A stretch of DNA of 64,000 nucleotides, from positions 372,001-436,000 of the forward strand of contig NZ_LR214938.2 of assembly GCF_900660445.2 (NCBI RefSeq). Reading direction: 5' to 3'. This document shows, piece after piece, positions 52,054 to 63,065 of this stretch. This stretch comes from Metamycoplasma salivarium. GTDB taxonomy: Bacteria > Bacillota_I > Bacilli_A > Mycoplasmatales > Metamycoplasmataceae. The first letter of the stretch is position 1; each line of letters opens with the position of its first letter. The notes under the pieces are model-generated. The model was not told the origin of the DNA. It searched no databases and was given only the letters and a program-made list of their open reading frames with translations. A program made the translations under genes and the position numbers.

Positions 52054-55000
52054 CTAATTGTTATCACTTATATTCATTAACATTGTTGCAATCTTGTCAC
52101 AAACAATCTTTCAATTTAAATCAGAAATTGCAAAAATAGGATATTGTTTTGTGATTAAAAACCTTAGTCCATCTTTAAATAATAAATATTTATCATATTG
52201 TTTTTGATAATCTAGTGTGTCAAAGACAAGTCCTATTTCCAATTTATTATTCAACTTATTAAATATTGCAATATCAATATTTTTAGTACCTATTGAATAA
52301 TCAAAAGTAATTGAAAAATTATCTCCAATGTTTAGTTTTTCAATATAATCAATGATTTTTTGTTTTAAGTCTTCTTCATTTTTAATCTTGTCATCATTGT
52401 TTTCTTTAGAATTTGATTTAATCAAGTAACTCTTTTGTTCTTGCTCTGATAAATCTAAAAACCTTAATCAATCTTTAAATAAAATCATATCTGAAGAAGA
52501 TTTTTCATCTATTTTTACATCATCAGCATTAATAGATTTAATAACAATGATTTTTTCTTTAGCTCTTGAAATGGCAACGTTTAAGGCATTCTTTCCACCT
52601 TTTCTTGTTACATAAGCACCATACAAAGAAGTAGTATGATCATAAACAACTGACATAATAACTAAATCTGCTTCATCACCTTGAATGTTTTCAATATTTT
52701 TGATAGTTAGTTGATCACTATGCAACGCTTCTTCTAAAATAGGTTCATTTGTAAAAATTTTGTTATATAAAAATTCTTGTTGTTTAACATTAAACACCAA
52801 TGCAATAATTTTTTTGTAATGTAAATTTTGTTTAATAAGTTGGATTAGTTTATCAACTTCTTCTTTGTTAATTCCATTATCTCAAACACCATTAGTTTGA
52901 AAAACCTCAATACTTTTTTCATTTTTATTAACAATACTATAATCATCAATTACATCAAGTTTTGAATCGTAAAAATGTTTTGAACTAAACGTCATTAAAG
53001 AAGCATATTTTGAACGATAGTTTTTGTCTAATAATATTGAATAAACACCACGTGCAGATGCATAATCTAATAAAGATTCTATGCTTCCAAAATCTTCGGT
53101 TTCTTCATTGTTATAAGATGCAGAAAATCATCTTGTTGGTTGCATTTGTTTATTATCACCAGCTAATATTTTTCTTTTTGCTAAATATAAAATTGGAATA
53201 CCTTTTTCGATGAATATTTGACTTGATTCATCTAAAATTGCATAATCAAATTCATTTTTATCTCAAATTGAAAGATCAACTTCAGGTGTTGTAACAATCA
53301 CAGGAAATAAATATTTAATCATTTCCTTATGACGATGGAAAAACTTAAATGGTCTTAAATGTGCGGTTCTTATAGCCATTGCAAATGCAGTATATTGTCT
53401 TTTTTGTTCTTCGGTAAAGTTATGCATTTTTTCAACAGTTTTTTTAAGAAACATTCTTGATAATTTCAAATCATCATTTATATTGATAGTTTTATAAGAA
53501 AGTTGTTCTTTAAAAAATGAATTAATTCTAACAAAATCATCATATGAAATATTGCTAAATCCACTAATTAAATTATCTAAATCATAGTTAAGTAAATCTC
53601 TATTTTGGTTTAAATACAAAGCTGCTTTTTTAATTGCTGCAGGATAGATAGTAAATATATAAGGTTTTTTGTGAAAATTTACTTCATATAAGTGTTTTTT
53701 TAGATTTTTTGTGTCTCTTAGTCTTGGTATATCATAACGTAAATTTCTGTCTAATAAGTTTAACTTATCAAATGTTTCAACAGTTAGATTTTTATCAAAT
53801 GCATATGAATAAAATTTAACAATATCTTCTAAATTATGAAGTGAAAGTAAATATTCAATGTTATCTACATAATGTTTGTCTTTCTCACTAAATACTTCAA
53901 TAGCGTCTTCAGTACTATCAACCTTATAGTTTTCAACTAAATAAATAAATTCTTTTAGAGGTTTATAAAAAGTTTCATTTCTCATACTTTTGTCATTTAA
54001 TGCAAATAAGCAAAAAATAGACATTTTCTTTAGTCTCTTTTTTAAAACATCTAATGCAGCTTTCTTTTGTGAAACAACTAATGCAGTATACCCTCTTGCA
54101 ATTATATTTACAATTAGATTACTAATTGTTTGAGATTTTCCCGTTCCTGGAGGTCCTCAAATAATTGTATCTTGATATAGTGAAGAAACAGTTGCACAGT
54201 CTTGTGAATAATTTGTGTTTTGAATTTTAAATAATCTAAACATTTTGTCAAAAATAACAGAACGTATTTTTTCTTTATATTTATTCTTGTCAAAATCAGG
54301 ATTTAATATATCTTCAAATTCATTATTGTCAACAATTTTCTTTAATTGATTTCATAAATAACCCGAAGAAACATTAAAAAATCCAAGTACCATTCCAGGC
54401 ACAAATTTAATTGATTTATTAGCTATATCTTCTTGCTTTGTTGCTGGAATTTTTGCACAAAAGTTTTCAGGGATTTCATATAAAGTGTTTCAACTTTTAC
54501 TAAAAAAAGAAGCAATATTTGCAATTGACATATTTGAGAAATCAAAAGCGTCAATATCTAATGCAAAATCTTCTTGATTTAAAAAAGTTATTAATTTTTC
54601 ATTTAATTTAATGTCTGAAGTTGAATATAAATAAGCCAATGAATTTTTAATTTCAATGTTAACTTCTTTAAAAAACAAGGGAGCAAAAATGTTTTTCTTT
54701 TCTGTTTTAATAGTCACTATAAAAAAACCAACGTGTAAGGGTCAAATATTACTTTCAGTATTAATAGAATTAGCTTTGTTAATTAATTTTTTTCATTTAA
54801 TAATTGATTTTTGTTGTTCTAATTCTAAGATGTCAATTAATTCTTTTTTCTTACTTCCAAATTGATTATCTTCAAATGGTTTTTCATTATTTTGTTTTAC
54901 ATATTCATTGTAAATTTTTCTTATTTCGTTAATGTCTTTGCTATTTTTAACTCTTTGAATCAATTCACGATTTGCATTGTCTGATAAAAGCAAATTTAAA

Positions 55001-55155
55001 TCGAAATTGTTGTAAATTTTTGAGAATATTTTTTCACCAAAATATGAATAAATATCAAAAAAGTTTTGATTGTCGATAGAAAAAAATAAAGAGCTATCAA
55101 AAGATTCAATATTTAGCAAATTATTTAATAGTCCTTGATATTTATTATTTGCCAT
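52054..55155 (-). CDS. Large SF1 helicase with DUF4011-like N-terminus and REase-like C-terminus
   Basis: A 1033-residue protein. Residues about 125-220 hold Trp-Pro-Leu-His-Val-Gly, Phe-Ala-Pro-Leu-Phe-Phe and Lys-Leu-Asn-Glu-Lys-Leu-like elements resembling the DUF4011 region. The SF1 (Upf1-like) motor follows: Walker A Gly-Pro-Pro-Gly-Thr-Gly-Lys-Ser at about 334, Walker B Ile-Leu-Asp-Glu-Ser-Ser near 635, motif III Leu-Ala-Gly-Asp-Asn-Lys-Gln-Met-Gln-Pro, Lys-Asn-Tyr-Arg-Ser, Ile-Gln-Gly-Asp-Glu-Ala, and motif VI Asn-Val-Ala-Ile-Ser-Arg-Ala-Lys-Glu. About 945-1033 looks like an MTES_1575/Vsr-type nuclease fold (Ile-Asp-Ile-Ala-Ile-Phe, Ile-Gly-Leu-Val-Phe-Asp-Thr, Pro-Ile-Phe-Ala-Ile-Ser-Asp) whose usual Glu is Val. 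The layout matches Hhe-type defence proteins. A housekeeping repair role is the alternative. It overlaps the EIIB-like gene by 11 bases. Confidence 0.7.
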
Positions 55156-55531
55156 TCTTTATTTCCTTATCAATCTTTTCAGCAATATATTTTGCATTAT
55201 TTCCAACAACTAATGATACCCCATAACTATTTAATGCAATTCCTGAAATACCATTTAGTTTTTTAAGCTCCTCAATATTCAATTTAGTTTTATCTTTATA
55301 TTTAATTCTTAGAACTTTTTGTGAAGTACTATGTGAATCAGATGAAGTTTCGATAATATTTTCATAACCACCTAAAAAACTAATAAAATGCTCAAAATTA
55401 AAAGGAATTCTTTTATCAACAGTTAAATAATCTTTCTTATTTGATTGTTTATATTTTCTTCAATATAACAAAATAAAACCTAAAGTAATGATTATTAAAA
55501 ACACATATAAAAATTTTTGTTTACCACTCAT
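55145..55531 (-). CDS. Membrane-anchored PTS EIIB-like domain lacking the phospho-cysteine
   Basis: A 128-residue protein. One helix (residues 6-22) is followed by a basic stretch and a domain resembling the glucose-family PTS EIIB fold: Phe-Leu-Gly-Gly-Tyr-Glu-Asn-Ile near 49, a Lys-Val-Leu-Arg-Ile-Lys-Tyr-Lys-Asp strand, Leu-Asn-Gly-Ile-Ser-Gly-Ile, and Val-Val-Gly-Asn-Asn-Ala-Lys-Tyr-Ile-Ala. In true EIIB the phosphorylated Cys sits just before the Leu-Arg strand (Cys-x-x-x-Leu-Arg); here that segment is Ser-Thr-Ser-Gln-Lys-Val-Leu-Arg and the protein has no cysteine at all. It cannot phosphorylate sugar and may be a sensor or structural partner. TTGGAGTAAAA precedes the ATG. It is first gene of the helicase operon. 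Confidence 0.75.
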
Positions 55532-55665
55532 TTTTACTCCAATAAAGTATGTGACTCTCGTTTTTTGCTTTGATATAGTTTATTTATTAAATATTATTAT
55601 ATAATTAAATAAATTTTTAGAAACCTATACAAATTTAATGAAATGATAAGAATAAGGAAGCTAAA

Positions 55666-56670
55666 ATGTTAAACAAAAAAACCTTATTAAGTGGAATTAC
55701 AGCAACGGGAAAATTAACTTTAGGTAACTATATTGGTGCTATAAAAAATATGGTAAAACTACAAGATGAATACAATAGTTTTGTTTTTATTGCTGATTTG
55801 CATGCATTAACCTTACCTATTGATCCTAAGATTTTGGAACAAAACCGCCACAATATTTATGCTATTTATTTAGCTTGCGGTTTAGATCCTAATAAAACAA
55901 CGATTTTTTTTCAATCTGATGTTATGGAACATGGACTTATGAATTGACTTATCATCAACAACACAACGATTGGTGAATTGTCACGTATGACACAATTTAA
56001 AGATAAATCACAAAAAGTTAAATCAGCTAATGGAATGGACACAATACCTACAGGACTCTTGATGTATCCAACATTAATGGTTGCTGATATTATGTTATAT
56101 GATGCCGATTTAGTTCCTGTTGGAATTGACCAAAAACAACATGTTGAATTAACGAGAAATATCACACAACGAATAAACAATAAATACAAATTAGACTTCA
56201 AAATACCTGAACCTTATATTCCAAATGTTGGCAATAAAATTATGTCTTTGACAGACCCAACTAAAAAAATGTCTAAATCAGATACAAATGAGAAATCCTC
56301 AATTTATTTATTAGATAATCCAGGTGAAGCTTATAAAAAAATTATTAAATGTGTGACTGACTCTGAAGGAAAAATTTATGCATCGCCTGATAAACCAGGA
56401 ATCACAAACTTATTAAATATTTATAGTGCTTTAAAAGAAATTTCATTAAAAGATACAGAAACGTATTTTAAAAATAAAAACTACAAAGAATTAAAAGCAG
56501 AAGTTGCGCAAACAGTAAAAGAATTTCTTCAAAATATACAAACCAGATATCAACAATTTTTACCGCTTGTTGATAAATTAAGTAAAGAAGGAGCAATTAA
56601 AGCAGCTAAAGTTGCTAAAGCAAACCTATTAAAATTAATGAAAGGTATGGGACTTAATAATGAAAAGTAA
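55666..56670 (+). CDS. trpS: Tryptophanyl-tRNA synthetase
   Basis: A 334-residue class I synthetase, here charging tRNA-Trp species that must read both UGG and UGA. It begins with Leu-Leu-Ser-Gly-Ile-Thr-Ala-Thr-Gly-Lys-Leu-Thr-Leu-Gly-Asn-Tyr (HIGH-like motif, Thr-Leu-Gly-Asn). It has Phe-Ile-Ala-Asp-Leu-His-Ala-Leu-Thr, Tyr-Pro-Thr-Leu-Met-Val-Ala-Asp-Ile-Met, Val-Gly-Ile-Asp-Gln-Lys-Gln-His, and Lys-Met-Ser-Lys-Ser near residue 203. AAGGAAGCTAAA precedes the ATG. No T-box was seen in the leader; a TATAAT at 55600 is a candidate -10. Overlaps thrS by 11 bases. Confidence 0.95.
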
Positions 56671-58399
56671 TCCTAAATTAAACCATTCTGCAAGTCATTT
56701 ATTGGCTGCAGCTATTCTAAAATTATATCCAAACACTAAACTTGCAATAGGCCCCGCAATTGAAGAAGGATTTTATTATGATTTTGAATTTGAAAATCCT
56801 TTATTAGAAAGTGATCTACCCAAAATTGAAAAAATGATGCATAAAATTGCAGAACAAAATTATGATGTTAAAAAAATAGATCATTATCAATATGATTTTT
56901 CATCACAACCTTTTAAGCAAGAACTTTATGATGATTTTGTTAAAGAAAATAAAACAATAACTTATTATGGCTTTGTTCACCCAAAAACTAATGAAAATAT
57001 CTTTACTGATTTATGTGCAGGAAATCATATTCAAAATACTAAAGAATTAAGACATTTTAAATTAATTTCATTAGCTGGTGCTTATTGAAAAGGTGACGCT
57101 AAAAATAAAATGTTAACAAGAATTTATGGAACTTGTTGAGAAACTAAAGATGAGCTTGACAAATACTTGCAAATTTTAGAAGATCGTAAAGAAAGAGATC
57201 ACCGTAAAATTGGCAAAAATTTAAATTTGTTTACATTTAACTTGCTTTGTGGTCAAGGTTTTCCTATTTGACTAGAAGATGGTATGAAAATTCATAATGC
57301 AATTAGAGATTATGTTTTGAAATTAGACAAAAAATATGGCTTTGTTGAAGTATTGACCCCACATTTTGGTGAAAAGAAACTTTATGAAATTAGTGGACAC
57401 TGAGTTCATTATCAAGATACAATGTTTAATCCACTAAAAATGGATAATGAATTATTAGTCCCTCGTCCTATGACTTGCCCTCATCACATTATGCTTTTTG
57501 ACGCAACAAGACGTTCATATCGTGAACTTCCAATTAGATATTCTGAACAATCGAGATTATATCGTTATGAAAAATCTGGAGCTTTAACAGGTCTTGAACG
57601 TGTAAGGGCTATGGATTTAACAGAAGGCCATATATTCGCAAGGCAAGATCAAATCAAATCTGAATTTAAACATTTATACAAAATGATTTTGCAAGCTTTA
57701 AAAGATTTTAATATTGAAATTGACCACGTTTCTTTATCATTAAGAGACCTTAATGACACTGAAAAATTCTTTAAAAATGATGATATGTGGAATAATGCTG
57801 AAAATGATTTGCGCGAAGTTTTAAAAGAATTAAAAATTAAATATAAAGAATTTATTGGTGAAGCTGCATTTTATGGACCTAAAATTGACTTTCAAGTTAG
57901 AACCTCATTAAACAAAATTATTACTATGTCAACTTTACAACTTGATTTCTTGTTACCTAGCCGTTTTGAACTTAAATATGTTGATGAAAATGGCAAACAA
58001 CAAATGCCTGTTTTAATCCATAGGGGATTAATTGGAACATACGAAAGATTTATTGCAACTTTATTAGAACAAACAAAAGGTAATTTACCTTATTGATTAA
58101 GTCCAAGACAAGTAACTATTATTCCAATTAGCGATGATCAAAATGATTATTGTCAAAAACTTTATGAAAAATTATTAGATAAAGATATTAATGTTAATGT
58201 TGATTTAAGAAACGAAAGAATCAATAAAAAAATTAGAGATGCTCAACTTTTAAAAACAAAATATTTAATTATTATTGGAAAAAACGAAATTGAAAATAAT
58301 GTTTTAGCAATTAGAGAATATGGTTCTGAAAAAACCGAAACTATGACATTACCTAAATTCTTATCATTAACTAAAAAACTTATTAAAAATCACAAATAA
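56660..58399 (+). CDS. thrS: Threonyl-tRNA synthetase lacking the TGS domain
   Basis: A 579-residue class II synthetase. It starts almost at the editing domain: [10 protein letters not shown] (zinc His-x-x-x-His) at about residues 9-13, and Asp-Leu-Cys-Ala-Gly-Asn-His of the editing site near 118. The catalytic core has Pro-Arg-Pro-Met-Thr-Cys-Pro-His-His (zinc Cys), [12 protein letters not shown] (motif 2), and [13 protein letters not shown] (motif 3). An anticodon-binding domain ends it. The N-terminal TGS domain of most ThrRS is missing, as in other reduced mycoplasmas. It is coupled to trpS and ends in a terminator. Confidence 0.95.
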
Positions 58400-58407
58400 T
58401 ACAAAAC

Positions 58408-58452
58408 AAAAAGTCTCCTTACCTTTTACTATTAAAGTAGGAGATTTTTTAA
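58408..58452 (+). terminator. Rho-independent terminator of trpS-thrS
   Basis: TCTCCTTAC and GTAGGAGA form a stem with one bulged T and a loop of about 14 bases, followed by six T. Confidence 0.75.
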
Positions 58453-58489
58453 TTCTTATCTCATTTTAATTGCTTTATATTTATTGACA

Positions 58490-59728
58490 TTAATTTTTAA
58501 GCATACTAATTGGAGCAACATAAACTCCATCTGGCCTTTTGTATGCTTCCCCAGTTAAACCATTGATTATTAATAAAAATGAAGGTTCTTTGTCGTTTTC
58601 ATTTGTTATCATTTTTGCAACTTTAAGTAAATTTTTAGATGCATCATCATTAGAAAAATCACTTAATTTAATTTCAACAGCTGCTCATGAACCATCACTT
58701 TTTTCCAAAATTGCATCTATTTCATTTCCCTTTGAATCTCTAAAATAGTACAAGTTTCAATCATTCGTATAAGAATAAATTCTTAAATCTCTTAAAACCA
58801 TTGACTCAAATAATATTCCTAAAAAATTTAAATCGTCTTTCAATTTTTCAGCATTTATCTTTAAAAAACCGCACGCTAGTGATGGATCAACAAATCTTTT
58901 CTTTACAGATAAGGATAATCTTCGTGAAGATCTTATATTAGTTATATATGGTTTAATGTTATCAACAATAAATATATCTTCTAAAATTTTAAAATATGAG
59001 TTTAATGTTGGTCTACTAATCTTAAAATTTTTGTCATTTTCAATATCTTTAATAATTGTTTCATTTGCTACTAATGTACATTCATTTCTAGATAAAGACA
59101 TAATAAACCGCATAAATCTTGACAAATTATTTTTTTTGATAACAAATTTAGTAAATTCGTGTTTTTCTAGCATAGCACAATACATACTTGCAATCCTAAT
59201 ATCATCGTTTTCCAATTGTGATGGTCAACCACCTTTAACAATCAAATTTGCAATATCATTCAGGTCAAATTTCTTACCGTTTAATCTTTCAAAAACATAT
59301 CTTTTATTAAATAAATCCATCAAAGAAACTTGACCAGTTGATTTTTCTAATTCATATAGTGACATGGGAAACATTTGAATTGGTATATATCTACCAATGC
59401 CACTATGGTATGTATTTAATTCTCTTTCTGAGCCTGTTAAAATATATTTTCCTTTGTTAAAATCAACTTGACGTCTAACCAAATCTCACAAAATAGGAAG
59501 GATTTGTCATTCATCAATAAGTCTTGGTTTTTCGCCATCTAAACACATTTCTATAACTTTTTCCTTGTCATATTTTGTCATTATCAAGTTATCTAAAAAC
59601 ATTTGTGACTTTGTATTTTGGATTCCTGTATATGTTTTTCCGCATCATTTAGGTCCTTCAATTATTAATGCTGCATTAGTTTTTAATGCTTCCTCAATCT
59701 TTTCATCAACTAATCTTCTTTTATACAT
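58490..59728 (-). CDS. AAA-type ATPase with DUF4143 domain
   Basis: A 412-residue protein of the AAA_14/DUF4143 family. Walker A Glu-Gly-Pro-Lys-Trp-Cys-Gly-Lys-Thr lies at about 24-32, a Walker B-like Arg-Leu-Ile-Asp-Glu-Trp near 70, and a sensor Leu-Thr-Gly-Ser near 99. Pro-Met-Ser-Leu-Tyr-Glu-Leu follows. The C-terminal half holds a winged-helix-like region (Ile-Ser-Arg-Pro-Thr-Leu-Asn-Ser-Tyr) and a nuclease-like DUF4143 segment Tyr-Phe-Arg-Asp-x-x-Gly-Asn-Glu-Ile-Asp then Ala-Ala-Val-Glu-Ile-Lys-Leu. The biological role of this family is not established. It is monocistronic and preceded by a block of five tandem 23-bp repeats (59751-59859). AGGTGAAGGATTTAA before the ATG gives the ribosome-binding site. 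Confidence 0.82.
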
Positions 59729-59750
59729 TTAAATCCTTCACCTAAAAATT

Positions 59751-59859
59751 ACATTTTTCACACTTTTAATTTTACATTTTTCACACTTTTAATTTTACAT
59801 TTTTCACACTTTTAATTTTACATTTTTCACACTTTTAATTTTACATTTTTCACACTTTT
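59751..59859. repeat. Five tandem 23-bp repeats upstream of the DUF4143 ATPase
   Basis: The 17-base core ACATTTTTCACACTTTT begins at 59751, 59774, 59797, 59820 and 59843, exactly 23 bp apart, joined by a constant AATTTT. All five cores are identical. On the coding strand of the ATPase the core reads AAAAGTGTGAAAAATGT. A degenerate sixth unit may follow to about 59880. There are no spacers, so it is not CRISPR. It occupies the promoter region, starting 23 bases before the ATG. Confidence 0.95.
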
Positions 59860-59899
59860 GTATTTGTCTTTTTCGCATTTTTTACTAGTGATAAATAAA

Positions 59900-59926
59900 A
59901 AGGCGAAGCTTAGTTTGCTTCACCAT
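59900..59926 (-). terminator. Terminator overlapping the end of ftsH
   Basis: On the minus strand GGTGAAGC (59919-59926) pairs with GCTTCGCC (59901-59908), followed by TTTTTATTT. The upstream strand lies within the last codons of ftsH, with the stop codon in the loop. Confidence 0.8.
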
Positions 59927-62084
59927 CTTCATTATTCTTTTTAGATTTTTTGGGGCTGTCTGGTTTCTCAGATTTCTTATCATCTTTATCAAATTCTGAT
60001 TTAAATTTATCTTCTGAAATTTTCTTTTCACCAGCAACTTCATTAAATAACTCTTCAAAGTCTTCTTTAGAATATGTTTTGCTTAATTCTTGTTTTTCTT
60101 TATCCATTCTAGGAGGTAGCTTCATATATTTATTTATATAATCAATTTCTTCAGCAACAATAGTTTCATTTAAAACTAATGCATCTTTAATTAATTCTAA
60201 TAATTGTCTATTTTCAGAAATTATTTCATGCGCTTTTTGTTCAGCTTCTAACATAATCTTACGAACTTCAGTATCAATTTCTTTTGCTGTATATGAAGAG
60301 AATGAAACATTTTTCATATAGTCTCTACCTAAAAATGGTGTGTCACTATCTTCTTCATATTTAATAGGACCTAAATCAGACATACCTCATTCAGTAACCA
60401 TTTTTCTAGCAATTTTTGTTGCTTTAGCAATATCATCGCTAGCACCAGTTGAAACGTTTTCATTTCCATAAATAATAGCTTCTGCAACACGCCCACCCAT
60501 AAATGAAGTAATCATGGCAATAAGCTCAGCTTTTGAACGGTTGTATTTTTCTTCTTCAGGAAGCATTAGATTATAACCACCTGCATGACCTCTAGGAATA
60601 ATAGTAATTTTTTGTACTTTATTACCACCAGGTACTTTTAATCCAACAACAGCATGCCCAGCTTCGTGATAAGCAACTGCAACATTTTCCTTTTCAGAAA
60701 TTGTTCTTGATTTTTTAGCAGGTCCAGCAATTACACGATCAATTGCTTCATCAATTTGTTCAATAGTAATAACGCCTGTTTTTTCTCTAACAGATAATAA
60801 AGAAGCTTCATTAATAACATTTTCAAGTTGTGCTCCAGAAAATCCAGGAGTTCTTCTTGCTACTAAATTAAATTTAATATCCTTAGAAATTCTCTTACCA
60901 CGTGCATGCAATTTTAATATTGCTTCTCTTTCTTTAATATCGGGTAAAGAGACAGTTATTACTCTATCAAAACGACCAGGTCTTAATAAAGCAGGATCTA
61001 AAACGTCAGTACGGTTTGTAGCAGCCATTATTAATATTCCACTATTTTCTTTAATACCATCCATTTCAACAAGTAGTTGGTTTAATGTTTGTTCACGTTC
61101 ATCATTTCCACCACCAATACCAGCACCACGAGAACGGCCAACGGCATCAAGCTCATCAATAAAGATAATTGCAGGAGCATTTTTTCTTGCTTCAGCAAAC
61201 ATATCTCTAACTCTTTTGGCTCCAAGACCTACAAACATTTCAACAAAGTTTGATGCAGAAATAAAGAAGAAAGGAACGTTAGCTTCACCAGCAGTTGCCT
61301 TTGCAATTAAAGTTTTTCCAGTTCCTGGAGGACCTCCTAATAAAATACCTTTGGGAATTCTTGCACCAGCAACAGCATATTTTTTAGGATTTTTTAAATA
61401 ATCAACAAGTTCTCAAACTTCTTCTTTAACTTCTTCATTACCTGCAATATCACTAAATTTCTTATCTGTTTTAATACGTTGTGCAACAGTATTATCCTTT
61501 GTAAATGGATCTCCCATATTTCTCATCATTGCTTTAACTATGAAATATGCAATACCGATCATTGCCATTATTGGCAATAATGATGACATAACACTTCATA
61601 TTTTGCTACTTAATGATGGAGTAGGATATGGTGTTGTAAATAATCTACCAACAAATTCTTTTCCTTCTTTGTTTTTATATGTAAAAGCAGCAGCTGTTAA
61701 TTGATTTAATAAATTTCATTGTTGAATTTGTATTGTTGTTACATTTAATGTAAATACATATTCTCCTGATTTAATTGCCGACTCAGGAACACCTAAATTT
61801 TTAAAAAATTCTGCATCAGAAGCATCAATTCCGAGTGTAAATTTCATTAGATTCTGATAAGGATTGTGCTCAACAGATTTAAATGCAGTTCCATCAGTTG
61901 TATTACTTAATATTTTTGTTAATACTGACCGATAAAAATTGTAATCATGTGTGGCATAATCACTTGAGGTTGTAAAATGCTTTATGGTAATGGCCATTAT
62001 TGCAATCAGAATAATAGCTGCAAAAATACCTAATAATCACCAAATATTAAAGCGAAATCTTGGTTTTCTATTGTTATTTTCCAT
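59910..62084 (-). CDS. ftsH: ATP-dependent zinc metalloprotease FtsH
   Basis: A 724-residue membrane protease degrading misfolded membrane and regulatory proteins. Helix 1 (about 14-35) and helix 2 (about 155-175) flank an extracytoplasmic domain. The AAA domain has Gly-Gly-Pro-Pro-Gly-Thr-Gly-Lys-Thr, pore loop Phe-Val-Glu-Met-Phe-Val-Gly-Leu-Gly, Walker B Ile-Phe-Ile-Asp-Glu-Leu-Asp, Arg-Pro-Gly-Arg-Phe-Asp, and Gly-Phe-Ser-Gly-Ala-Gln-Leu. The protease motif is His-Glu-Ala-Gly-His at about 473-477, with a later Asp in Gly-Ala-Ser-Asp-Asp. About 60 Lys/Glu/Asp-rich residues extend the C-terminus. AAAGGAGAAATACTT precedes the ATG. Its neighbours upstream are tilS and pth, a common Firmicutes order. 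Confidence 0.96.
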
Positions 62085-62138
62085 AAGTATTTCTCCTTTC
62101 AAAAATTAATTAGTTAATAAATTATTATATAAAAATTG

Positions 62139-63065
62139 CTATTTTGATATTTTTAATACGTTTTTTTTCTTAAATAGTATATTTTTGTCGTCTAGTTTAT
62201 ACCGTGCGGTTCTATTATTAGAAATAATAAATTGATAAATTCCTTCCATTTTAGAACTAGAAAGTTCAACATTTAAAAAATATGTATTTATAAATTTATA
62301 AATTAAGTTTTTTCATAAATTATTATCTTTAAGAAAGTTACAATCAAACTCTTTTTGTCTTCATTCATTAAATTTATTTTGAATTAATGTTTCTAATTCT
62401 TTATTTTTTAAATTTTTTGTCACAAAAGAATCAAGGAGTTTAACTTTTTCTTCTAACGAAATTTGCTTGAGTCTATTGCGAATTGCATTTCTTGTATAAA
62501 TATCTAAATCATTCGTGTAATCTAAAGCATAAGGCAATTTATCTTGATTACATAAATTTAAGATTTCTGATTTTCAAAATGCAAAAATGAGTGGCCGATA
62601 TACATTCATTTCAAACAAAAAGTTTTTAGGCTTTATTCCATAATATAAAACTTTCCGACATGAATTTTCTTGCATTATTGCTGTTTCTAAAAAATCATCT
62701 TTATGGTGCGCCAATATCAAATAATCACATTTTTCTTCATCATAAATTTTCTTAAAAAATTCATATCTTTGTATCCTTGCAATATTTTGAAAATTGCCTT
62801 GCTCATTGTGTTTTTTTAGATTTAGAACAAAACATTTTATATTATTTTTTTTACAAAAATCAATGACAATTTCTTCATCTATTTTGCTAGTTTCACGCTT
62901 ATTATAATTAATGTGCGCGACAACAATATTTTTGTTTTTTAATAAATTTAATAAAAACATAGAGTCAGGGCCACCGCTAACTCCTAATAACATCTTTTTG
63001 TTAATATCAATATTGTCTATTTCAAACTGTTTTTCAATATTAAACATAAAATTATCATTTTCCAT
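62139..63065 (-). CDS. tilS: tRNA(Ile)-lysidine synthase
   Basis: A 308-residue ATP pyrophosphatase adding lysine to C34 of the tRNA-Ile that reads AUA. The P-loop is Leu-Gly-Val-Ser-Gly-Gly-Pro-Asp-Ser-Met near residue 28. It also has Val-Val-Ala-His-Ile-Asn-Tyr-Asn-Lys-Arg, Asn-Ile-Ala-Arg-Ile-Gln-Arg-Tyr-Glu-Phe-Phe, Leu-Ala-His-His-Lys-Asp-Asp-Phe-Leu-Glu-Thr (signature), and Tyr-Thr-Asn-Asp-x-Asp-x-Tyr-Thr-Arg-Asn in the substrate region. The C-terminal domain is reduced compared with the 430-residue E. coli enzyme. Its start overlaps the end of pth by 11 bases. Confidence 0.93.

Noticed and set aside
55532-55665. T-box riboswitch before trpS-thrS
   Set aside because: The leader is short and A/T-rich; no T-box sequence, specifier hairpin or antiterminator was found.
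59751-59859. Regularly spaced short repeats, initially resembling a CRISPR array
   Set aside because: The 23-bp units are contiguous with a constant 6-base linker; there are no unique spacers and no cas genes in the window.
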